A stretch of 19,368 nt of DNA, from the NCBI GenBank assembly GCA_964412365.1, contig CAYPOI010000047.1, positions 1-19,368 of the forward strand. The letters are read 5' to 3'. Numbering within the stretch: the stretch's first letter is position 1; each line of letters starts with the position of its first letter. The DNA is from CAMTWZ01 sp964412365. GTDB taxonomy: Bacteria > Bacteroidota > Rhodothermia > Balneolales > HLUCCA01. Below, in pieces: positions 5,994 through 12,800 of this stretch. Both the position numbers and the translations under genes were made by a program. The notes under the pieces are model-generated. The model saw nothing but the letters and a program-made list of their open reading frames with translations. It did not search any database and had not been told where the DNA came from.

Positions 5994-7486
5994 TTCACAT
6001 CCCCCATCAACTTCTTAATCCACGGACTAAGCAGAAGCATCACCACTCCTGATCCGGCGGCGAAGTAGAAGATGAGCATGAATTGATCCGACATGAGGGA
6101 TGGTTCGGCACGAATGGCGGCATCGCTGAAGCGTCCGGCAACCAGTCCAGCAATGAGGTTGCCCAAGGCCGAGGCCATGAACCAGATGCCCATCATTTGT
6201 CCGACCAATTTTTTCGGGGACAGTTTGGTGACCGAACTCAATCCGACCGGACTCAAGCACAATTCGCCCATCGTGTGCAGCAAGTAGGTGAGCACGAGCC
6301 ATCCCGGACCGGCGCCCATTTCATTGGCGAACGCCATTTTCGAGGCGAACACCATCACCAGAAAGCCGAGGCCCAATTGGATGAGGCCCAAGCCAAACTT
6401 ATAAGGCATAGCCAATTCTTTGCCGGCTCTGGCCAATCCGACCCAGATCATTCCGAAAACCGGAGCCAGTACGATGATGAAAATCGCATTGATGGACTGG
6501 AACCAGCTCGCCGGCATCAGCCATCCGAAGATGTCACGATCGGTGTACCGATCGGCAAACAAGTTCAATGAAGATCCGGCTTGTTCAAACCCGCTCCAGA
6601 ACAAGGCTGCGAAAATGAACAAGAAGCCGATGACGACCACTTTCTGTTTTTCGAGGAAGGTGAGTCCACCGAAGACCAAGACATACGTGAAATAAGCGAA
6701 TACCAAGCCCAAAATCACAAATGCCGATGATTGAGCGATCGCCAATGGATTGATGGCGATATAACCCGCCATGACCGCCCCCACAAACAACGCAAACGCA
6801 ATGGTGATGCCAGCCAGCGCACGACGGATTTTGGTCAATCCTTCGGGCGTATGCTCAGCGGTGGGTTCCGCACCGACAGATCCGAGTCGGTTTTCTGAAA
6901 GTTTATATTGAACCAAGCCCAGAACCATCCCGAAACCGGCGGCGGCGAAGCCATAGTGCCAGTTCACATTTTCGCCCAGATACCCTACGATGAGCGGCGA
7001 AATGAATGCGCCGATGTTGATGCCCATGTAATAGATCGAGAATCCGGCGTCGCGCTTGGCCGACTCATGGTCGCCATACAAACCACCGACCAATGAGCTG
7101 ATGGTGGGTTTGAGCAATCCGGTTCCGATCACAATCAGTACCAGTCCTAAAAAGAAGGACTCGGTGTAGGGAAGGGCCATGCTGAAGTGACCCGATGCGA
7201 TGATGATACCCCCGTACCAGACCGATTTACGCAATCCAAACAGGTTGTCGGCCAACCATCCGCCGGGCAATGCCAGCAAATAAACGAACATGGCATACAA
7301 TCCATAGATGGCCGTGGCCGTCACATCATCGAGTCCCATTCCGCCGTCTTGTACCGCTGCGACCATGAAGAGGACCAAAATCGCACGCATGCCATAGTAG
7401 CTGAAGCGTTCCCACATTTCGGTATAAAACAGCGTCGACAAGCCGCTCGGATGACCAAAGAACGTTTTTTCCTGTGTAGATTGCAT
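5990..7486 (-). CDS. Proton-dependent oligopeptide transporter (POT/PTR2 family)
   Basis: This 498-residue major-facilitator protein of the inner membrane imports di- or tripeptides with protons. The N-terminus HPSGLSTLFYTEMWERFSYY carries the family's E-x-x-E-R proton-coupling motif (E23, E26, R27), and the PTR2-like stretch YYMGINIGAFISPLIVGYLG lies at about 152-171. It has many hydrophobic segments, consistent with 12-14 transmembrane helices. The start at 7486 is chosen because it gives the conserved N-terminus; a further upstream in-frame ATG at 7627 would add 47 residues translated from repeat arrays and the opposite-strand priA start, so that extension is an artefact. It is divergent from priA and convergent with abgT. 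Confidence 0.95.
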   Translation of the reverse strand: MQSTQEKTFFGHPSGLSTLFYTEMWERFSYYGMRAILVLFMVAAVQDGGMGLDDVTATAIYGLYAMFVYLLALPGGWLADNLFGLRKSVWYGGIIIASGHFSMALPYTESFFLGLVLIVIGTGLLKPTISSLVGGLYGDHESAKRDAGFSIYYMGINIGAFISPLIVGYLGENVNWHYGFAAAGFGMVLGLVQYKLSENRLGSVGAEPTAEHTPEGLTKIRRALAGITIAFALFVGAVMAGYIAINPLAIAQSSAFVILGLVFAYFTYVLVFGGLTFLEKQKVVVIGFLFIFAALFWSGFEQAGSSLNLFADRYTDRDIFGWLMPASWFQSINAIFIIVLAPVFGMIWVGLARAGKELAMPYKFGLGLIQLGLGFLVMVFASKMAFANEMGAGPGWLVLTYLLHTMGELCLSPVGLSSVTKLSPKKLVGQMMGIWFMASALGNLIAGLVAGRFSDAAIRAEPSLMSDQFMLIFYFAAGSGVVMLLLSPWIKKLMGDVK

Positions 7487-7533
7487 GACCTTTGTGCTTA
7501 AATGGTTCTGAGTTGAAGGGCGCAATATAATGG

Positions 7534-7561
7534 TGAATGTTGAAGGTTGAATGTTGAATGA
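7534..7561. repeat. Heptamer-period repeat array, unit TGAATGT
   Basis: Four units in register: TGAATGT, TGAAGGT, TGAATGT, TGAATGA. It lies in the divergent gap between the POT transporter and priA. The priA ATG (7558-7560) lies inside the fourth unit. Confidence 0.8.
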
Positions 7562-9990
7562 ATAGGAATCGGAAAACGGAAAACAGACAACCGAAAACAG
7601 TTTTCGCGGATGTAGCCGTTGCGACATCGGTGCGCGAGGTGTTTACCTATTTGGTGCCAGAGGCTCTCTTGGCGGGACTCATGCCCGGGTTGCGGGTGCA
7701 CGTGCCGGTCGGAACGCGTTTCGCAATTGGTGTCGTGGTTCGCATTCATTCGGATGAGCCCGAGTTCAAGACAAAACCCATCCGCAGCATTCTTGACACC
7801 GAACCCGTGCTCGATGCCCAGATGCTCAGCCTCACGGAGTGGGTGAGTGGCGACACATTTTCCTCATGGGGCGAAACCATCCAAGCGGCCTTGCCTGTCG
7901 GACTCAATTACCTATCTGAAAAGCGCATTCGAACGGTTCCGCACTTGTTTCCATCCCCCAAAGGTGCCGATATCTTGAATGATGTGGATTTAGCCGGGTC
8001 GATCAGCCTGGAAGAAGCGGAAAAGCGATGGGGCGACAAGATGATTCAGAAGTTGGTGACCGCGGGCTTTCTGGAAATCATCGAAGAGCCCAAATCGACC
8101 ATGAAATCGGAATCGGACTGGATGACGGATTGGTCCGCAGATGGTAAACGATTGCTGAATGAATTGATCGATGAACCCCCGAAACGGAATCCGGCTTGGT
8201 TCAAGCTGGCGCCTGTCTTGATGGATCTGGATTTACCGATGCCGATGAGTCGATTATTGGATGAAACCGGTGCAAAAGAGCATCAGATCCGAAAGTGGAT
8301 CGATCTAGGAATACTCGAATCCCGGAAAGTGGTGCGAACCATAACCGACCCGGATCGCCGCATCTATCCGGAGAGGATGCATGCCTTGAATGAGGAACAG
8401 CAAGAAGCCTGTGCGCCGATTCTGGAGGCATTTTCCACCCCTGCCAAGCCCTTCATCCTATTCGGAGTGACGGGCAGCGGCAAAACCGAAGTGTACATCC
8501 AGGCCTTACATACCTGTTTCGTGGCTGGAAAAAGCGGCATCGTGTTGGTTCCGGAAATCGCACTCACTCCGCAGACGGTGCAGCGGTTCAAGCGGGTGTT
8601 CGGCGACAACATTGCGGTGATGCACAGCCGGCTGACCGACCGCGAGCGATTCAATACGTGGATGGATATCCGGTCCGGGCGAAAGACCATTGTCATTGGC
8701 GCGAGATCGGCCGTGTTCGCGCCGGTGCAGAACCTCGGACTCATCATCATCGACGAAGAGCACGACAGCAGTTATCGGCAGGAAGACCCGGCGCCACGCT
8801 ACGATGCCCGTGACGTGGCGAAGCACCGTGCCGAGATGTCGGGAGCCGTGGTCGTGCTGGGAAGCGCCACGCCGAGTCTCACCACGCTTCATGCCACGGC
8901 GAAAGGACAGATGACGCTCCTTCGCCTGAAAGGCCGTCATGCCGATGCGGACCTTCCGCAGGTGACCGTAGTGGATCTGAGGCTCTACAAACACGCGATG
9001 CGGGGATCTTTGGCTGTGCCTGTGCACACCGCTATGGAAGAGGCCCTAAGCCGGGGGGAGCAGGCCATCGTGCTGTTCAACCGACGCGGATATGCCCGCT
9101 TCATGATGTGCACGTCGTGCGGAGCTACCTGCGATTGTCCGAATTGCTCGGTGACGTTGACCTACCACCGCACGTCCGATTCGCTGCGATGCCACTATTG
9201 CGGCTATAGCGAACGGGTGCCGCGGGTCTGCGGGAGCTGCGCGCAAGCCACGATCGAAGAGCAAGGCTCCGGGACCCAAAAAGTGGAAGAAGAACTCGAA
9301 GCTCATTTTCCAAACGCACGGATTTTGAGGATGGATCGCGACACCACATCCCGCCGTGATTCCCATGCGTCCATTCTGAATGCGTTCGGGAAGGGGGATG
9401 CCGACATCCTCGTGGGCACACAATTGGTGTCGAAGGGCTTGGATTTTCCCAATGTCACGGTCGTGGCCGTGGTTCATTCGGACACGGAACTGGCCTTTCC
9501 GTCGTATCGGTCGGCTGAGCGTATGTTCCAATTGCTCACGCAAGTAGCGGGGCGTTCCGGACGGGCCGAGAAGCCGGGAGTCGTCTTCCTTCAGACCTAC
9601 AAACCCGATCATCCATCCATCATCCACGCCACACATCACGATTTCGAAAGCTTCGCGCGCGAGGAAATGCGTCTTCGGAAAAGCCTGTTGTGGCCTCCCT
9701 ATTCCCGATTGATCACCTTCGAGTTTAAAGACAAGGATGCGAAACGTGTATCGGATGTTGCCCAAGCATTTGCATCGGTCGTGCAGCAGGAATCAGGAGA
9801 AATGCCCGTTCTGGGTCCGGCGCCATCCGCCATCCATCGGATGATGCATGAGTATCGATGGGAATTGTTGGTCAAATCCGACCCAATGTGGTCCACCGAT
9901 GCAAGGGAAGCGTGGTTAAATCGTATCTTCGATGCGTATGTGCGTGTGCGGCCGCCCGGTGGCACCAGTGTGCGAATCAATGTGAAATGA
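7558..9990 (+). CDS. priA: Primosomal protein N' (PriA), replication-restart DNA helicase
   Basis: PriA recognises stalled or repaired forks and reloads the replicative helicase. The 810 residues carry the N-terminal DNA-binding domain (from about residue 16, FADVAVATSVREVFTYLVP), Walker A GVTGSGKT (303-310), the DEEH box (399-402), GSATPS (435-440), four zinc-binding Cys pairs (C518/C521, C527/C530, C545/C548, C558/C561, with an extra Cys at 525), and the C-terminal helicase motifs VGTQLVSKGLDF (619-630) and QLLTQVAGRSGR (658-669). It is somewhat longer than E. coli PriA (732). The first 14 or so residues are coded by heptamer repeat DNA, so the exact start is uncertain; the next in-frame ATG (7681) would cut into the domain. 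The next gene begins 1 nt after the stop. Confidence 0.97.
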   Translation: MNRNRKTENRQPKTVFADVAVATSVREVFTYLVPEALLAGLMPGLRVHVPVGTRFAIGVVVRIHSDEPEFKTKPIRSILDTEPVLDAQMLSLTEWVSGDTFSSWGETIQAALPVGLNYLSEKRIRTVPHLFPSPKGADILNDVDLAGSISLEEAEKRWGDKMIQKLVTAGFLEIIEEPKSTMKSESDWMTDWSADGKRLLNELIDEPPKRNPAWFKLAPVLMDLDLPMPMSRLLDETGAKEHQIRKWIDLGILESRKVVRTITDPDRRIYPERMHALNEEQQEACAPILEAFSTPAKPFILFGVTGSGKTEVYIQALHTCFVAGKSGIVLVPEIALTPQTVQRFKRVFGDNIAVMHSRLTDRERFNTWMDIRSGRKTIVIGARSAVFAPVQNLGLIIIDEEHDSSYRQEDPAPRYDARDVAKHRAEMSGAVVVLGSATPSLTTLHATAKGQMTLLRLKGRHADADLPQVTVVDLRLYKHAMRGSLAVPVHTAMEEALSRGEQAIVLFNRRGYARFMMCTSCGATCDCPNCSVTLTYHRTSDSLRCHYCGYSERVPRVCGSCAQATIEEQGSGTQKVEEELEAHFPNARILRMDRDTTSRRDSHASILNAFGKGDADILVGTQLVSKGLDFPNVTVVAVVHSDTELAFPSYRSAERMFQLLTQVAGRSGRAEKPGVVFLQTYKPDHPSIIHATHHDFESFAREEMRLRKSLLWPPYSRLITFEFKDKDAKRVSDVAQAFASVVQQESGEMPVLGPAPSAIHRMMHEYRWELLVKSDPMWSTDAREAWLNRIFDAYVRVRPPGGTSVRINVK
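7570..7597. repeat. Heptamer-period repeat array inside the 5' end of priA, unit CGGAAAA
   Basis: Units CGGAAAA, CGGAAAA, CAGACAA and CCGAAAA follow in a 7-bp register just after the TGAATGT array. They are read as codons 5-14 of priA in the annotated frame. Because 7 is not a multiple of 3, any gain or loss of one unit would shift the frame relative to an upstream start. Confidence 0.75.
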
Positions 9991-9991
9991 C

Positions 9992-10891
9992 ATGAAAATC
10001 GATGGTGATGTGGTTTTAAACGATGAGGAATTCGGCCAAATGCAGATGCATTCGGTCATGAACTTATTAACCATCATCAATGGCGATCTTCAAGTGTTTG
10101 AAGCGGTCGTTGAAGACGATCCGATCTTGGTGGCTGCCATCCGCGCCACGTTCGATCTGGCGAAAGCGTTACGCGCCGGCGACCATCTGAAATTCACTCC
10201 CGATTCACTGCTCCGACTCAAATCCCAGATTCAAGACGCACTCAACCACATCCACGAAACCCATCCCGAACTGTTCGAAACGGATGAGGAAAAAGCGGTT
10301 CTGGCGAATTTCGACTCTATTTTTTCCATTTTCGGAACACGAGTCGAGGAAATCCGGCTTCGTATGTTGTATCCGGATCGATGGGAATCGTACCCCATTA
10401 AAACCTTCGAGCAGGATTTTAGGGACTTTTTCACAGCCGTCGAGAAAAACAGCAAGGGCAGATACCGCATCATTTACAATATCGCGGAACAGGGCGAGAG
10501 CGATTATTTCGTGAACATGGTGGTTGAGAACAAGCTGTCCGATAAGATCCGCATCCCCATCTTACTGAAGGATTCCATCCGGGATTTATTGGGCAATGCG
10601 CGCAAATACACGCCTCCTGGCGGCTCCATCCATGCCGGACTGATACAAGACGACAAGCATCTACGGTTCGTTGTGAGCGATACAGGTGTCGGCATTCCGA
10701 AAGATGAGCTGGAGCAAGTGGTCAAATTCGGTTATCGTGCCACGAACGTTCGCCATATGAAAACCATGGGTGGCGGATATGGCCTGACCAAGGCGCATTG
10801 GGTGGCCAATCATTTCGGTGGTGAATTGCGCATCAGCTCTGAAATGGGGCGCGGAACCCGAGTCGAGCTGGATGTTCCACTTCCGAATTGA
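9992..10891 (+). CDS. Soluble histidine-kinase-like ATPase protein
   Basis: The 299-residue protein has no signal peptide or membrane segment. A possible phospho-acceptor box lies at the N-terminus (MHSVMNLLTIINGDL, His 20). About residues 35-150 look helical and charged and match nothing I recognise. The C-terminal third is a HATPase_c domain: N box DSIRDLLGNARKYTPPGG (194-211), G1 box DTGVGIP (230-236), G2 box GGGYGL (260-265), and a final GGELRISSEMGRGTRVELDVPLP. It probably phosphorylates a response regulator or acts as an anti-sigma-like switch; no response regulator is in the window. The ATG is 1 nt after the priA stop, so translation is probably coupled. The signal must be sensed in the cytoplasm or through a partner. 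Confidence 0.85.
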   Translation: MKIDGDVVLNDEEFGQMQMHSVMNLLTIINGDLQVFEAVVEDDPILVAAIRATFDLAKALRAGDHLKFTPDSLLRLKSQIQDALNHIHETHPELFETDEEKAVLANFDSIFSIFGTRVEEIRLRMLYPDRWESYPIKTFEQDFRDFFTAVEKNSKGRYRIIYNIAEQGESDYFVNMVVENKLSDKIRIPILLKDSIRDLLGNARKYTPPGGSIHAGLIQDDKHLRFVVSDTGVGIPKDELEQVVKFGYRATNVRHMKTMGGGYGLTKAHWVANHFGGELRISSEMGRGTRVELDVPLPN

Positions 10892-10956
10892 TTGCAATCG
10901 GAACTGAAAACGGTTCGTCAATAGATGAAACCATCACATCTTAGGCAACCGAATCG

Positions 10957-11553
10957 ATGATACCCGCTCTTCTCATTGCTAGTTTATTTATTGCGCCACC
11001 AACCATCCGCACTGCCGAAGAAACCCTAACATCGGCTCTGAACGTAGGCGATAAAGCACCGGATTTCACATTGACCGATGCGACCGGCACCGACGTGCGG
11101 CTCAGTGTGTTGCTCCAAGATGGTCCGGTCGTTTTGACATGGTACCGTGGCGGATGGTGCCCGCATTGCAACATCGCCTTAAAAAACTTACAAGAAGCCT
11201 TGCCATCATTTGATGAGGTTGGTGCGACATTGGTGGCCCTATCGCCTGAATTACCTGACCATTCTCTTACAACACGTGAAAAGCAAAGCTTACGGTTTCC
11301 TGTTCTTTCAGATGTAGGGTTGATGGTGGCGGATGCCTACGGCGTCTCCTACACACTCGATGAACCCACATCCACGAGATATAATGGCAGTTTTGGCTTG
11401 AACAAGTGGAATGGTGACTCCAGCAACAGGCTTCCACTTCCTGTGACCTATGTCGTGAATCAGGAAGGCGTGATCACGTATCGCTTCATCGACACGGATA
11501 TCCGCAAGCGTGCGCCGCATGCGGACATCCTGGATGCATTGAAAAAGGATTGA
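10957..11553 (+). CDS. Secreted peroxiredoxin-like (AhpC/TSA) thioredoxin-fold protein
   Basis: The 198-residue protein starts with a hydrophobic export signal (MIPALLIASLFIAPP) and then the typical AhpC/TSA opening VGDKAPDFTLTDATG (about 30-44). The redox site is YRGGWCPHC (residues 63-71), with Cys 68 and Cys 71 in a C-x-x-C pair, as in the peroxiredoxin-like family with a GWCPYC motif. PVTYVVNQEGVITYRF near the C-terminus holds the cis-proline loop. It may reduce peroxides or act as a disulfide reductase in the envelope; the C-P-H-C pair leaves both open. A 65-bp gap separates it from the kinase-like gene, with no clear promoter box. Its stop abuts the stop of the convergent sugar dehydrogenase gene. 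Confidence 0.87.
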   Translation: MIPALLIASLFIAPPTIRTAEETLTSALNVGDKAPDFTLTDATGTDVRLSVLLQDGPVVLTWYRGGWCPHCNIALKNLQEALPSFDEVGATLVALSPELPDHSLTTREKQSLRFPVLSDVGLMVADAYGVSYTLDEPTSTRYNGSFGLNKWNGDSSNRLPLPVTYVVNQEGVITYRFIDTDIRKRAPHADILDALKKD

Positions 11554-12705
11554 CTATTCTGGAACGATGCGGAGAATTTCTCCGCTCGATTCCACGATCA
11601 CATAAAGATAGCCGTCGGGTCCTTCACGCACATCGCGTACGCGACCGATGTTCTGCAACAATTGTTCTTGCGCGCCGGCCACATCCCCATCCAATTCGAC
11701 TCGATAAACCGACGTGAAGGCTAGGGCTCCGACCATGGCGTTACCTTTCCATCCGGGATATTTGTCGCTGGTCACAAATGCAAGACCGGAAGGAGCGATG
11801 GATGGATCCCAGTAGGTCACAGGGTTTTCCATGCCGGGTCGCTCGCGTTCTTCGGTAATCGGCGTGCCATTATAATTGATACCATAGGTGATCACAGGCC
11901 ATCCGTAGTTGGCGCCTTTTTTGACGATGTTCAATTCGTCGCCGCCTCTCGGACCGTGTTCATGGGCCCAGATCGCACCCGTCGTCGGATGAACCGCCAC
12001 GCCTTGCTGGTTGCGATGTCCATAAGACCAGATTTGACCGATGGCGCCGGCTTCATTCACGAACGGATTGTCTGATGGGATACGTCCGTCATCATGAATC
12101 CGGAACACTTTTCCAGCGGCATTGTCCAACAGTTGGGCATCGGCCATTTGGCCGCGATCGCCGATGGAGAAATACAAATATCCATCCGCATCAAACACAA
12201 TTCGGGTACCAAAGTGGTGACCGCGGTTTGAGGCTGGGGTACCCGTGAATATCACGGTTTGTTCGGTGAGCGAATTGCCAACCAACTTCGCCCTCATGAT
12301 GCCGGTATGGGTTCCACCTTCTTGCGGAATCGAATAGCCCAAATAGACCAAGCTGTTGTTTTCAAAATCGGGATGGAGGGCCACCTCCAACATGCCGCCT
12401 TGTCCGCGAGCCACCACTTCCGGTGTTCCAGCCAACGGAGCGTCCAACAATTTTCCATCTTCAATGATGCGGATGGTGCCGGGGCGTTCGGTAACGAGCA
12501 CGCGTCCGTCTGGAAGAAAGGCCATCGACCACGGGTTGCGAAGGCCGGATGCGACGACTTGTGTGCGGAAGGTGAGTTTTTCCGATTGGATGGGCTCGGA
12601 TGTGGGTAGCTCAGCCGGGAAATAATGGGAATCGGTTTTGACAGTCACGGATGACGAGCATGCCACGATCCAGAGGGATGCGAGCAGAAATGACATAATT
12701 TTCAT
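11554..12705 (-). CDS. PQQ-dependent sugar dehydrogenase-type lipoprotein (GSDH family)
   Basis: This 383-residue envelope protein begins with a lipoprotein signal ending WIVAC (Cys 16); that fixes the start at 12705, since the frame upstream lacks signal character. The six-bladed propeller of the glucose/sorbosone dehydrogenase family is marked by LRNPWSMAFLPDGRVLVTER, GQGGMLEVALHPDF, SYGHRNQQGVAVHP and the very diagnostic HEHGPRGGDELN. Such proteins oxidise aldose sugars with PQQ and calcium as cofactors. No PQQ synthesis genes are in the window, so the cofactor source and the true substrate remain open. The gene lies 91 nt downstream of clpA on the same strand, behind a perfect palindrome. 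Confidence 0.93.
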   Translation of the reverse strand: MKIMSFLLASLWIVACSSSVTVKTDSHYFPAELPTSEPIQSEKLTFRTQVVASGLRNPWSMAFLPDGRVLVTERPGTIRIIEDGKLLDAPLAGTPEVVARGQGGMLEVALHPDFENNSLVYLGYSIPQEGGTHTGIMRAKLVGNSLTEQTVIFTGTPASNRGHHFGTRIVFDADGYLYFSIGDRGQMADAQLLDNAAGKVFRIHDDGRIPSDNPFVNEAGAIGQIWSYGHRNQQGVAVHPTTGAIWAHEHGPRGGDELNIVKKGANYGWPVITYGINYNGTPITEERERPGMENPVTYWDPSIAPSGLAFVTSDKYPGWKGNAMVGALAFTSVYRVELDGDVAGAQEQLLQNIGRVRDVREGPDGYLYVIVESSGEILRIVPE

Positions 12706-12773
12706 GATGTATACACGATGGTTCACAGGAAAATAGTGGTTCTCGTGCTTAGTTGGGGAGAAGAAGGAATAAT

Positions 12774-12800
12774 TTAACAGGAGGACCGTCCTCCTGTTAA
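12774..12800. terminator. Perfect 12-bp inverted repeat over the clpA stop codon
   Basis: Arms TTAACAGGAGGA and TCCTCCTGTTAA are separated by 3 bases. The clpA stop (12797-12799) is inside the right arm. On the minus strand the hairpin is followed by a weak A/T tract rather than a clean T-run, so it may be a terminator, a barrier to 3' exonucleases, or a site bound by a protein. Confidence 0.6.

Noticed and set aside
7487..7627. 47-residue N-terminal extension of the POT transporter
   Set aside because: It is translated from heptamer arrays and the opposite-strand start of priA; the conserved family N-terminus begins at 7486.
9046..9765. 239-codon open frame on the minus strand
   Set aside because: It lies opposite the zinc-binding and helicase motifs of priA and shows no domain of its own.
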